Positions 6,689 through 14,028 are shown, numbered from the stretch's first letter. The stretch is 14,782 nt of DNA from Lachnospiraceae bacterium (GCA_031262285.1 JAISHZ010000389.1:1-14782); one strand, 5' to 3'. A program made the numbers and translations. Notes: a model not told the origin generated them from the letters alone.

Positions 6689-7633
6689 ATGGCAATGGTA
6701 GTGGGAGTCAGATTTCGGACAGCAGGAAGAATTTACTCGTTTGATGCTTCCAGATTTTACGTGAAAGCAGGGGACAAGGTTATCGTAGAGACTGCGAGGG
6801 GCGTTGAATTTGGAACAGTAGTAGGAGAGCGAAAAGAAATGTCGGAGGATGAGTTAGTGCAGCCGTTAAAACCGATTATTCGTATCGCGAATCAAAGAGA
6901 CTTTGACCAAGAAGCTGCAAATCGTAAAAAAGAAAAAGATGCTTTTGCGATTTGTTTGGAGAAAATCAAAAATCATGGGCTTGATATGAAGCTGATTGAT
7001 GCAGAATATACCTTTGACAATAACAAAGTACTGTTTTATTTTACCGCTGATGGCAGAATTGATTTCCGTGAATTGGTTAAGGACTTGGCGGCTGTATTTA
7101 AAACGAGAATTGAGCTTCGACAAATCGGCGTACGCGACGAGACGAAAATACTTGGCGGGATTGGCGTATGTGGGCGCGCTCTATGTTGCGCCAGCCATTT
7201 AACAGATTTTATCCCGGTATCCATTAAAATGGCGAAAGAGCAGAATTTATCGTTAAATCCGGCAAAGATTTCAGGTGTTTGCGGAAGGCTCATGTGCTGT
7301 CTCAAGCATGAAGAAGAAACATACGAAGAATTGAATCGAAAGCTTCCTTATATCGGCGATTTGGTAACAACAGAAGATGGGTTGCGCGGAGAGGTGGCAT
7401 CTGTCAATGTCTTGAGACAGTTGGTCAAAGTGATCGTTGAAGTGAACGATGAAAAGGAAGTGCGTGAATATGATGTCAAAACCCTTCGCTTCAAGAGAAG
7501 GCATACAAAGAAGGAAAAGGCAGAGTTGACAAAGGCACAAATGTCAAAGGAAGAATTAAAGGAACTTGCACGGTTAGAGAAGCAGGAACAATTGGAAAAA
7601 CAAGGGACGAAATCGAAAGTGGTGGAAAATTGA
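6689..7633 (+). CDS. ricT: RicT (YaaT), PSP1-domain regulator
   Basis: In Bacillus, RicT with RicA and RicF forms an iron-sulfur complex that affects RNase Y mRNA processing and, through it, sporulation, competence and biofilm formation. I chose ATG 6689 (314 aa) because AGGAG (6676-6680) is placed correctly; a GTG at 6662 is in frame but lacks a site. The PSP1 domain starts at VVGVRFRTAGRIYSFDA. Six cysteines in two similar motifs, VCGRALCC (Cys161, 166, 167) and VCGRLMCC (Cys198, 203, 204), are the family's cluster ligands. The C-terminal tail, about 40 residues, is highly charged (Lys/Glu) and longer than in Bacillus. The TGA stop overlaps the TTG start of the next gene, implying translational coupling. 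No ricA or ricF is in this window. Confidence 0.94.
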   Translation: MAMVVGVRFRTAGRIYSFDASRFYVKAGDKVIVETARGVEFGTVVGERKEMSEDELVQPLKPIIRIANQRDFDQEAANRKKEKDAFAICLEKIKNHGLDMKLIDAEYTFDNNKVLFYFTADGRIDFRELVKDLAAVFKTRIELRQIGVRDETKILGGIGVCGRALCCASHLTDFIPVSIKMAKEQNLSLNPAKISGVCGRLMCCLKHEEETYEELNRKLPYIGDLVTTEDGLRGEVASVNVLRQLVKVIVEVNDEKEVREYDVKTLRFKRRHTKKEKAELTKAQMSKEELKELARLEKQEQLEKQGTKSKVVEN

Positions 7634-8376
7634 CAGAGAAAGCCTTTTTGTTAAAAGAAGGAGAGCGACTGGACGATTTGCAACGGAATGGGTACCACTT
7701 GATTCAAAATCCTGCGCAGTTTTGCTTTGGGATGGATGCCGTTCTTCTCTCCGGGTTTGTCACTGCCAAGCGAGGGGATCAGATACTGGATTTGGGAACA
7801 GGTACAGGTATTCTCCCCCTTCTCATTGCTGCGAAGACCCCGGCTGATCATATTACAGGATTGGAGATTCAAGAAGAGAGTGCTGATATGGCAAGACGCA
7901 GCATACAAGGCAATGGGTTAACGGAGCGTATCTCGATCGTAATGGGTGATATTAAGGAAGCAGACCGCCTTTTCTCGGCTGCTTCTTTTCATGTAATTAC
8001 GAGCAATCCTCCCTATATGAAAGCGGGACACGCGCTGCACAATCCATGTTCTCCAAAGGCGATCGCTCGACATGAGATTTTGTGTACGATGGAAGATGTC
8101 GTTGCGGCAGCTGCAAAACTGCTGTTACCGGGAGGAACTTTGTATATGGTTCACAGACCTTTTCGGTTACCGGAATTAATCGCAACGTTACTTCGCCATC
8201 GTTTAGAACCCAAGCGGATGCGGTTGGTGTATCCACATCGTACGGATGAGGCGAATTTAGTCTTACTATCTGCTGTTCGCGGAGGAAAAGCACAGTTGCG
8301 TATGGAACGACCATTGATTTTGATGAAGGATGACGGTACCTATATGGAGGAAGTGATAGAAGACTATTGCTTTTAG
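7630..8376 (+). CDS. trmN6: tRNA1(Val) (adenine-N6)-methyltransferase-like protein (YabB/TrmN6)
   Basis: Class I SAM-dependent methyltransferase expected to methylate A37 of tRNA-Val. The 248-aa protein has the family opening ERLDDLQRNGYHLIQNP, motif I ILDLGTGTG (52-60) and the N6-adenine catalytic motif NPPY (126-129). It starts at a TTG that overlaps the ricT stop (TTGA), with GGTGG at 7621-7625 as ribosome binding site; the length matches Bacillus YabB. The next gene starts 23 nt downstream. The family match is strong; the exact tRNA target is inferred from homologs. Confidence 0.9.
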   Translation: MTEKAFLLKEGERLDDLQRNGYHLIQNPAQFCFGMDAVLLSGFVTAKRGDQILDLGTGTGILPLLIAAKTPADHITGLEIQEESADMARRSIQGNGLTERISIVMGDIKEADRLFSAASFHVITSNPPYMKAGHALHNPCSPKAIARHEILCTMEDVVAAAAKLLLPGGTLYMVHRPFRLPELIATLLRHRLEPKRMRLVYPHRTDEANLVLLSAVRGGKAQLRMERPLILMKDDGTYMEEVIEDYCF

Positions 8377-8399
8377 TGATGGATAAAAGGAGCTGGGAA

Positions 8400-10088
8400 A
8401 TGACCGGAACTTTATTTTTGTGTGCAACACCGATTGGAAATCTGGGAGATATCACCGGACGCGTATTAGACACCCTGCGTAAAGTTGATCTGATCGCCGC
8501 AGAGGATACGCGTACCAGCAAAAAACTACTCTCTTTTTATGAGATTCATGTACCTATGACAAGTTATCACGAACATAACCAAGAAGAAAAGGGAGAGTCT
8601 CTGATCAAATTGCTCCTTGCCGGTCAATCGATCGCGCTGATTACAGATGCAGGGACACCGGGGATCTCAGATCCCGGAGAGAGTTTGGTTCGAAAATGTC
8701 ATAATGCGCAGATTTCGGTCTTTTCGTTACCGGGTGCTACGGCGTGTATCACAGCGTTGACGTTATCCGGTCTTTCTACAAAGCGGTTTTGCTTTGAGGG
8801 TTTTTTGCCTATTGACAGTAAAGATCGCAAACAAATCTTACAAGAGCTTGAATCACAGCTATATACCATCGTCATATATGAAGCACCACATAGAATAAAC
8901 GCTACCATACATGATTTACAAAAAGCTTTGGGGAATCGTTCTATTGCGATTTGCCGAGAGCTAACGAAGAAATTTGAAACAGTGACACGCACGACTCTCG
9001 ATGCTGCAATCACGCTTATGCTTGAAACGGAGCCGAGAGGGGAATATGTCCTGGTAATAGAAGGGAAAAGCAGGAAAGCGTTACAAGAAGAGGAAAAGAG
9101 CAGATGGCAGAACATCTCTCTTGAGGAACAGTTGCTCTATTATACTTCTTTGGGTTATGGGGAAAAAGAAGCCAGAAAACAAGCGGCGTTAAATTTAGGG
9201 ATCAGCAAGCGAGAGATTTATGCACTTACAAAAATCAAAGAAAAGAAAATGCCGACTCAAGGAAAGGCGGATAAAACGGTAGACTCCCCGGTGAGGCCGG
9301 AGCTCTTTGTACATGAGGATATGACGTTTGTGTCAAGGTTGAAGAAGATTGCAAAGGAGTGCGGGCAAATCTTATTGCGTGCTACAGACATTGAGGAAGG
9401 AATCATAACAAAAGCCGGAAAAGCGAATTATGTTACAGCATATGATTTTACTATTCAAGAGAGCCTTAGGAAGTCGTTAACAGATATTTTACCATCCGCA
9501 GGATTTATGGGAGAGGAAGATCCGGATGAGACACAAATATTCAGCGAGTATGTTTTTATTGTTGATCCGATTGATGGAACCACGAATTTTATGCGTGATG
9601 CCAAAGCTAGTTGTATTAGTATAGCATTAACATTCCATGGTAATCCTGTTGTCGGGGTTGTATACAATCCTTATCTGGAGGAATGTTTTTGGGCGGTAGA
9701 AGGGAAAGGTGCGTTTTTAAATGATAAAAAAATTACCGTTTCGGATAAGTTATTGCAGGATTGTCTGATTTATTTCGGGACTTCTCCTTATGAAGTAGAA
9801 TGGTCTCAAAAATCTTTTTCGATCGCATATGAATACTTTCAACATGCAGCGGATATTCGGCGTAGTGGTTCAGCGGCTTTGGATTTATGTGCGGTTGCGT
9901 GTGGCAGAGGCGATTTTTTCTTTGAATTGTGCTTGCAACCATGGGATTATGCAGCCGCCTCTTTGATCGTGACACAAGCGGGCGGAGTAATGAGTGACTT
10001 GTGGGGGACGCCGATTACTTACGACAGGAAGCAGATAGTCGTGGCACGTGCGAAGAATGTGGAACTGTTACCTTTGTCTCGATTTTAA
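8400..10088 (+). CDS. rsmI: RsmI 16S rRNA methyltransferase fused to an inositol-monophosphatase-family domain
   Basis: A 562-aa two-domain protein. Residues 1-283 are a full-length RsmI (usually 280-290 aa), which 2'-O-methylates C1402 of 16S rRNA: ATPIGNLGDIT (9-19), AEDTR (34-38), LITDAGTPGISDPG and SLPGATA are all present. A Lys/Pro-rich linker (about 284-303) leads to a complete IMPase-family domain (about 305-562) with its metal-site motifs: GEED (371-374), DPIDGTTNF (389-397) and WDYAAA (515-520). The ATG at 8400 has AAAGGAG (8386-8392) upstream; an in-frame TTG at 8367 has none. No stop or convincing internal ribosome binding site separates the halves. The second domain may act on inositol phosphate or a 3',5'-bisphosphonucleotide, or be SuhB-like; the substrate is unknown. 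It ends the yaaO-like block. Confidence 0.93.
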   Translation: MTGTLFLCATPIGNLGDITGRVLDTLRKVDLIAAEDTRTSKKLLSFYEIHVPMTSYHEHNQEEKGESLIKLLLAGQSIALITDAGTPGISDPGESLVRKCHNAQISVFSLPGATACITALTLSGLSTKRFCFEGFLPIDSKDRKQILQELESQLYTIVIYEAPHRINATIHDLQKALGNRSIAICRELTKKFETVTRTTLDAAITLMLETEPRGEYVLVIEGKSRKALQEEEKSRWQNISLEEQLLYYTSLGYGEKEARKQAALNLGISKREIYALTKIKEKKMPTQGKADKTVDSPVRPELFVHEDMTFVSRLKKIAKECGQILLRATDIEEGIITKAGKANYVTAYDFTIQESLRKSLTDILPSAGFMGEEDPDETQIFSEYVFIVDPIDGTTNFMRDAKASCISIALTFHGNPVVGVVYNPYLEECFWAVEGKGAFLNDKKITVSDKLLQDCLIYFGTSPYEVEWSQKSFSIAYEYFQHAADIRRSGSAALDLCAVACGRGDFFFELCLQPWDYAAASLIVTQAGGVMSDLWGTPITYDRKQIVVARAKNVELLPLSRF

Positions 10089-10628
10089 ATATCGGATTCA
10101 ATGCTTTATTTGTGTATTTCACGTGTTCGCCGATTTGCGGTTCAAAGGTAGTGTATACCGGACGAACCGAACAGAGTAGGGGACAGTTTTGAGTGTTAGA
10201 CTCTCTGAGCGTTCCGATAAGCCCGAGTACAAATGCACGCACAAGCAAGCGCTCATTTGCACTCGGGCTTATCTCCACAGAACGTAAACACCCAAAACTG
10301 TCCCTACTCTGTTCGGTTCTGTGTATCGATTAACTATTAATGTAGATCGTAGAAAGGGTGAATCGTTTCCTTTATTATTTTGTTTACGTTTTATTTTGCT
10401 TGTGTTGTATAATGCGCTACTTTGATAGAAAATAGTAATTTTCAGAATCTCTTTAATATGAGTATAAAACCTTTCTATTTTACAGATACTGAATACGTAA
10501 TAAGTTTGAAAGTAAGTAAACTTTCAAATGCTTTGATTCGTACGCGCGCCGTTGGTGCGCAGACGGGAGCAAATATGATAATTGTTTTTCGTTGCAGGTA
10601 ACAAAGGAAGCAAGAAGGGAGTAAGAAA
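10089..10628. other. Intergenic region with REPIN-like hairpin and smaller hairpins
   Basis: 540 nt without a credible gene. 10164-10319 is the large hairpin listed separately. A possible promoter is TTTACG (10383-10388) with TATAAT (10408-10413), but the 19-nt spacing is long. Hairpin TTTGAAAGT/ACTTTCAAA lies at 10505-10528, and GCGCGCC-GTT-GGTGCGC (one G-U) at 10544-10560; neither is followed by a T-run. GGGAG at 10617-10621 is the ribosome binding site of the next gene. No riboswitch or T-box signature was recognised. Confidence 0.55.
10164..10319. repeat. REPIN-like 156-bp imperfect palindrome
   Basis: The outer arms, 10164-10197 and 10287-10319, start GAACCGAACAGAGTAG and end with its complement. 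They pair over 33 nt with one bulged G and one G-U-type difference, and carry GGGGACAG/CTGTCCC, a core seen in several REP families. A short CGTTC/GAACG stem lies inside, then 20-nt inner arms (10216-10235 and 10254-10273, one mismatch) closed by an 18-nt loop. GTGTAT occurs on both sides (10151 and 10321), a possible but uncertain target duplication. No transposase is present. As RNA it would be a very stable hairpin at the end of the rsmI transcript. Confidence 0.75.
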
Positions 10629-10814
10629 ATGACTAATATTTCAGAATTGGATTTACAGAATCTGCGTCATCTGATCGGTGGATTTGAAACGACACGTAAT
10701 AAGATGCAAGAATATGCAAAAGATGCTTCGGATAATCAAGTGAAGCAGTTTTTCGAAAAAGGTGCACGTTCTGCAATTGACAATAAGCAGCAATTAATGC
10801 AATTTTTGCAGTAA
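10629..10814 (+). CDS. Small helical CotF-like protein
   Basis: A 61-aa protein with a good ribosome binding site (GGGAG, 10617-10621). It reads as a two-helix hairpin: LDLQNLRHLIGGFETTRNKMQEYAKDA, a short turn, then DNQVKQFFEKGARSAIDNKQQLMQFL. The pattern resembles one half of the ferritin-like CotF spore-coat family and small clostridial coat-associated proteins. There are no catalytic or metal motifs and no signal peptide. It lies 209 nt before a second CotF-like gene, so the two may be a functional pair. Assignment to the coat is by similarity and neighbourhood, recalled rather than searched. Confidence 0.75.
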   Translation: MTNISELDLQNLRHLIGGFETTRNKMQEYAKDASDNQVKQFFEKGARSAIDNKQQLMQFLQ

Positions 10815-11023
10815 ATCTACGAATACACTTATGGGAATTTATGAGATATTGTATTTCGAAAAGTAGGATGTGCTAGCATTTTAAAGCAAAAGTGCAAGAA
10901 TAGGGAAAAGCGTTTAAGAGTGAAATACTCCCAGATTGGGAAAATGGCTCAAGGAGCGAAAAGAACTCAGAAAGCGAAGGCGCTCTTCGTATGAAGTTGT
11001 TTTTAGCAGAAAGAGAGGATGTT

Positions 11024-11284
11024 ATGCAATTACAGGAAAAAACAATGGTTGCGGATACGTTAGCCGGAATAAACGGAGAATTGCTGCGTTATGCAGAAAT
11101 GATTCCACAGACTGAAAATAAAGAGTTAAAACAATGCTTAAAGCAGTTGCGAACCGCTTGTGAGCAATCACAAGAAGAGATTTATCAGATCGCACGTGCG
11201 AAATCTTATTATGTACCCGCATCGGCGGCCTCAAAAGAAGATATCACGCACGTAAGAAGTTTATTCAGTTCCGGAACTTTATAA
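11024..11284 (+). CDS. CotF-like spore coat protein
   Basis: An 86-aa protein of the spore-coat CotF type. It starts QLQEKTMVADTLAGINGELLRYAEMIPQTEN, continues KELKQCLKQLRTACEQSQEEIYQIARAKSYYVPASAAS and ends HVRSLFSSG. The SQEEIYQIAxxKxYYxPA block is a familiar coat-family segment. I chose the ATG at 11024 because AGAGG (11014-11018) is correctly spaced; an in-frame ATG at 10991 would add 11 residues but lacks a site. It follows the 61-aa helical gene. No sporulation-sigma promoter could be placed with confidence. It would be made in the mother cell if the family assignment holds. Confidence 0.82.
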   Translation: MQLQEKTMVADTLAGINGELLRYAEMIPQTENKELKQCLKQLRTACEQSQEEIYQIARAKSYYVPASAASKEDITHVRSLFSSGTL

Positions 11285-11298
11285 ATCGTGAATTCCTA

Positions 11299-11327
11299 TT
11301 GACATTCTTTTCAGTGGGCAATATACT
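11299..11327 (+). promoter_or_regulatory. Near-consensus housekeeping promoter for acpP
   Basis: TTGACA (11299-11304), a 17-nt spacer and TATACT (11322-11327): a perfect -35 and one mismatch in the -10. Transcription would begin near 11334, giving a leader of about 66 nt before the acpP ATG at 11400. It lies just after the CotF-like gene, so acpP is transcribed independently of it. Confidence 0.85.
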
Positions 11328-11399
11328 GTTACTGTTTGAACCCCCAACAAGAACAATCATAGGGTTTTGACTACTAAACTAAGAAAAAGGAGTAACAGA

Positions 11400-11633
11400 A
11401 TGCTGGAGAGAATTAAGGAAATCATCGCAGAAAAATTTAGTGTGGATAGTAGTGAGATTACGGAAGCCACTTCTTTCAAAGACGATTTAGGAGCTGATTC
11501 ACTGGACTTATTTGAATTGGTGATGGCTTTTGAGGAAGAATATGATGTTGAACTACCGACAGAGGATATGGAAAACATCAATACGGTTGCTGATATCGTA
11601 AAGTATATGAAAAAACAGGGCGTGGAAGATTAA
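11400..11633 (+). CDS. acpP: Acyl carrier protein
   Basis: A 77-aa acidic carrier protein that holds growing fatty acyl chains on 4'-phosphopantetheine. The attachment motif is [10 protein letters not shown], with Ser34 as the modified residue. The helix II-III sequence ([27 protein letters not shown]) is canonical. The start is the ATG at 11400, preceded by AAAAAGGAG (11385-11392). The gene has its own strong promoter and an intrinsic terminator that begins inside its last codons, so it is monocistronic. No other fab gene is in the window, so it is either the main AcpP at a detached locus or a second copy. Confidence 0.96.
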   Translation: MLERIKEIIAEKFSVDSSEITEATSFKDDLGADSLDLFELVMAFEEEYDVELPTEDMENINTVADIVKYMKKQGVED

Positions 11634-11650
11634 TTCCACGCCTTCTTTTT
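11619..11650. terminator. Bidirectional intrinsic terminator between acpP and the sugar transferase gene
   Basis: GGCGTGGAA (11619-11627) pairs perfectly with TTCCACGCC (11634-11642); the loop contains the acpP stop codon. TTCTTTTT (11643-11650) follows on the plus strand, and a run of T (complement of 11611-11615) follows on the minus strand, so it can serve both convergent genes. The plus-strand T-run overlaps the stop codon of the sugar transferase gene (11649-11651). Confidence 0.92.
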
Positions 11651-12383
11651 AATATGCTCCTGAACCTAAGAGTACAGTACGAATTGTTTTGAGGATAATC
11701 TTGATATCGACCCAAAGACTGGCTTCGCGTATGTAACGAAGATCCATCTCCATCCAATGATCGAAAGAGACATCGTTACGCCCATTGCATTGCCAATAAC
11801 ATGTCAAACCCGGCTTTGCCAACGTCCTAAAACGCTGATAACTATTCATGTTCTTGCTCTCATAAGTTGCTATCGGCCTAGGACCGACGATAGTCATTTC
11901 TCCTTTTAAGATGTTGATGAGTTGAGGAAGTTCATCAATGCTTGTCCGCCGAATGAAATATCCGACCTTTGTAATTCGAGGATCCTTTTTGATCTTGAAG
12001 ACCGGACCGTCTGCTTCATTTTGATGTAACAAAAACTTGTGAAGATCAGGTGCTTCCCTACACATACTCCGAAATTTGATCATATTAAATTCTTTTTGGA
12101 GGTAGCCGGTTCTCTTCTGAATGAAAAAAATCGGTCTACCGCTATCGAATAGAATGGCAAGAGTGGTAATCAAGAAAACAGGAGACAGGATGACGAGAGC
12201 GATGAGACTGCAAACTACGTCCATCATTCTTTTGACAAAAAGATAGACTTTGCGATGACTTGTAATATATTCATAATCCGCTTCGTCTTGTATCTTTTCC
12301 AAATCCGTTTTCACGAAGTTCCTTTCATAAATACCATCTTTGTCTGTAGTGTAAAGGTTTTTTTGGCTAACCTGTATGTCCAT
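11649..12383 (-). CDS. Polyprenyl-phosphate sugar-phosphate transferase (PglC/WcaJ family)
   Basis: Transfers a sugar-phosphate from a UDP-sugar to undecaprenyl phosphate, the first membrane step of an exopolysaccharide or glycan. I chose the ATG at 12383 because AAAGGAG lies 8 nt upstream; the frame is open further with no other site. The 244-aa protein has a polar N-terminus of about 45 residues and one hydrophobic re-entrant segment (about 54-79) with SPVF. Family blocks follow: PIFFIQKRTGY, FNMIKFRSM, the Asp150-Glu151 catalytic dyad in SIDELPQL, GEMTIVGPRP, and CNGRNDVSFDHWMEMD. All conserved residues are present. No glycosyltransferase or flippase gene adjoins it. The sugar cannot be told. 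Confidence 0.92.
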   Translation of the reverse strand: MDIQVSQKNLYTTDKDGIYERNFVKTDLEKIQDEADYEYITSHRKVYLFVKRMMDVVCSLIALVILSPVFLITTLAILFDSGRPIFFIQKRTGYLQKEFNMIKFRSMCREAPDLHKFLLHQNEADGPVFKIKKDPRITKVGYFIRRTSIDELPQLINILKGEMTIVGPRPIATYESKNMNSYQRFRTLAKPGLTCYWQCNGRNDVSFDHWMEMDLRYIREASLWVDIKIILKTIRTVLLGSGAY

Positions 12384-12446
12384 AATGTACTCCTTTGCCA
12401 GAAAAAACTGTACCATACTGTTACGAAGCTGTTTACAAAATAGTAG

Positions 12447-12477
12447 GCTGTGTGTTTCGAAATATCGCAAACACAGC
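12447..12477 (-). promoter_or_regulatory. Leader hairpin upstream of the sugar transferase gene
   Basis: GCTG (12447-12450) pairs with CAGC (12474-12477), and TGTTT pairs with AAACA inside it, with a two-base bulge and a loop of about 11 nt. It lies within a few bases of the predicted transcription start of the sugar transferase gene, so it would form at the extreme 5' end of the mRNA. It might protect the RNA, or be a weak terminator of spmAB; no clear T-run supports the latter. Confidence 0.4.
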
Positions 12478-12486
12478 ACAAAAGAG

Positions 12487-12515
12487 ATATTAGCACATCA
12501 TGATTAACTTGTAAA
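12487..12515 (-). promoter_or_regulatory. Probable promoter for the sugar transferase gene
   Basis: On the minus strand, TTTACA (12515-12510), a 17-nt spacer and TAATAT (12492-12487) form a plausible housekeeping promoter. The start would fall near 12480, giving a leader of about 97 nt to the ATG at 12383. It separates this gene from the spmAB pair upstream. Confidence 0.6.
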
Positions 12516-12562
12516 GATCAACATCTGTCTCAATTGGGAATTTGTTGAATAGTAACGCATAT

Positions 12563-13090
12563 TTACTTCAAAAATATAGTGAGTACAATACTGGTGAGTA
12601 AGCCTGTAACGCTTGCTAACAAGGCTCCTGTGAGTGTGTAGCGAGTCTTTGTCACTTTTGCTGCTAAAAAGTATACACTCATCGTATAGAAAATAGTTTC
12701 CGTACAACTCATTAAGATAGAAGTTAATGTGCCAATGTAAGAGTCCGGTCCATGTACTTTGAAAATATCCAATACCAACCCGGTTGCTGCAGAAGAAGAA
12801 AAAAGTTTTACGATTAGTAAGGGAACTATATCGGCGGGTATTTTGATTACTGCAAGAGCGTTACCGATTAGTTTCCCGACAAAATCCAAAAAACCGGAAG
12901 CGCGTAGCACCCCGACACCAATCATAAGACCAATTAAAGTCGGCATGATGTCAACGACGACTTTTAAACCGCTTTTGGCTCCTACGAGAAACGATTCATA
13001 GACCTTTGTTTTCATGGATAAGCCGTAAGCGACTATGTAAAATACCAAAACAGGGATGATGATGTCAGACAGATGTGTTAAGACATTCAT
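12563..13090 (-). CDS. spmB: Spore maturation protein B
   Basis: A 175-aa membrane protein with the nucleoside-recognition (Gate) type fold of SpmB. Hydrophobic segments alternate with typical motifs: PTLIGLMIGVGVLRASG, KLFSSSAATGLVLDIF, and HGPDSYIGTLTSILMSCTETIFYTMSVYF. In Bacillus, SpmA and SpmB are needed for spore core dehydration and heat resistance; the transported substrate is unknown. The start codon overlaps the spmA stop (ATGA), and its ribosome binding site GAGGAGG lies in the last spmA codons, so translation is coupled. Length matches the family. Confidence 0.94.
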   Translation of the reverse strand: MNVLTHLSDIIIPVLVFYIVAYGLSMKTKVYESFLVGAKSGLKVVVDIMPTLIGLMIGVGVLRASGFLDFVGKLIGNALAVIKIPADIVPLLIVKLFSSSAATGLVLDIFKVHGPDSYIGTLTSILMSCTETIFYTMSVYFLAAKVTKTRYTLTGALLASVTGLLTSIVLTIFLK

Positions 13091-13710
13091 ATGCGACCTC
13101 CTCGATCTTTCATCTTACAGTAAATCACCGCGATCAATGTACTGCAAGCAGTAGCGATAATGGCAGGCAAAATAATCGATGCCGGGTCCACACTTCCGTA
13201 CTGTTTTCGAAAAGCAATCATATTAACAGGGATCAATTGTAGAGACGATATATTGATGATTAGAAAAGTACACATTTCGTTACTTGCACTTCTCGTTTTT
13301 GTCCCTATTCCATTTTGTGTGTATTGAGGATCTCCTCGTTGCTGTTGTAGGTTGGAAAGCGCCTCCATTGCTTTTAATCCGGCAGGGGTACATGCCCACC
13401 CCAGGCCAAGAATGTTCGCGATCAGATTCGTCCCTATGTACTCACGTGCAGGGTGGTCTTTTGGGATGCGTGGGAACAAAAAAGACAAAAACGGAGAAAT
13501 TCCTTTTGTCATTTTGGCTGTTAACCCTGCTTGCCCGGCGATTTCCATCAATCCCATCCAAAACGCCATAATACCCGCCATCGTGATGCACAAAGAAATC
13601 GCTTCCCCTGCACTGTCAAAAGCGGCATCAGTGATGGCACTGATATTCCCCGTAAACGCAGCAAATACAATTCCAACTAAAATCATAAACGCCCACAGAT
13701 AATTTAGCAT
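13087..13710 (-). CDS. spmA: Spore maturation protein A
   Basis: A 207-aa membrane protein of the SpmA family, with motifs MLNYLWAFMILVGIVFAAFTGN at the start, GLMEIAGQAGL, LFPRIPKDHPAREYIGTNLIANILGLGWACTPAGLKAMEAL, and NEMCTFLIINISSLQLIPVNMIAFR. I chose the ATG at 13710: TTGGAG lies 5 nt upstream and the protein then starts like known SpmA. The frame is open 38 codons further, to an ATG at 13824, but without a site. A TATAAT-like hexamer lies on this strand at 13797-13792, with no good -35; sporulation-sigma control is expected from homologs but not shown here. It forms a two-gene operon with spmB. Confidence 0.93.
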   Translation of the reverse strand: MLNYLWAFMILVGIVFAAFTGNISAITDAAFDSAGEAISLCITMAGIMAFWMGLMEIAGQAGLTAKMTKGISPFLSFLFPRIPKDHPAREYIGTNLIANILGLGWACTPAGLKAMEALSNLQQQRGDPQYTQNGIGTKTRSASNEMCTFLIINISSLQLIPVNMIAFRKQYGSVDPASIILPAIIATACSTLIAVIYCKMKDRGGRI

Positions 13711-14028
13711 ACTTACTCCAATATTTTTTTTGTTACCAATCACAGACTTTGTTTCGCTCGATGCAAGGCGTTCTACTTGCGTCGCCCATCGATTATAGGA
13801 AGTTGCAAATACATAATTTAACATAGATTACCATCGTCAAATCGCATAACAATTTGTATGTTCTTTTGTCATGAAGGGAACGTGAAGGATAACCTATTTG
13901 AAAGCTTTGATCACTTCTTAATGGTCGTTGCTACCACCAATTCAAAAAATGGTTATGGCGGCAGCCGAACGATCCAAAACGATATAGCCAAGAAAAATAG
14001 AAATACAGTATATAAACTTAACTATATT
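13711..14028. other. Intergenic region between the DUF885 gene and spmA
   Basis: 318 nt with no convincing gene on either strand. It should contain the spmA promoter: the best candidate is TATAAT on the minus strand (13797-13792), lacking a good -35. CAAATCGCATAACAATTT at 13839-13856 resembles one arm of the 20-bp repeat at 2461 but is not clearly a copy. A weak stem with T-run that could terminate the DUF885 transcript lies at about 13938-13993. Confidence 0.4.

Noticed and set aside
7997..8521. A 174-codon frame on the minus strand opposite the methyltransferase
   Set aside because: It is a shadow of two well-supported plus-strand genes and has no recognisable domain.
9249..9330. Internal start giving a separate IMPase
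   Set aside because: In-frame ATGs at 9249 and 9321 have no properly spaced ribosome binding site, so the sequence favours one fused product, though low-level internal initiation cannot be excluded.
10488..10520. Sporulation-sigma promoter (TGAATA with a distant -10) before the CotF-like genes
   Set aside because: The -10 region does not match the expected CATA-type sequence closely enough.
11360..11385. FapR- or FabT-type operator in the acpP leader (TTTTGACTACTAAAC)
   Set aside because: Only a loose resemblance to the known box and imperfect symmetry; not enough to annotate.
13711..13824. 38-residue N-terminal extension of SpmA
   Set aside because: There is no ribosome binding site at 13824, the extension is unlike known SpmA, and TTGGAG precedes the ATG at 13710.
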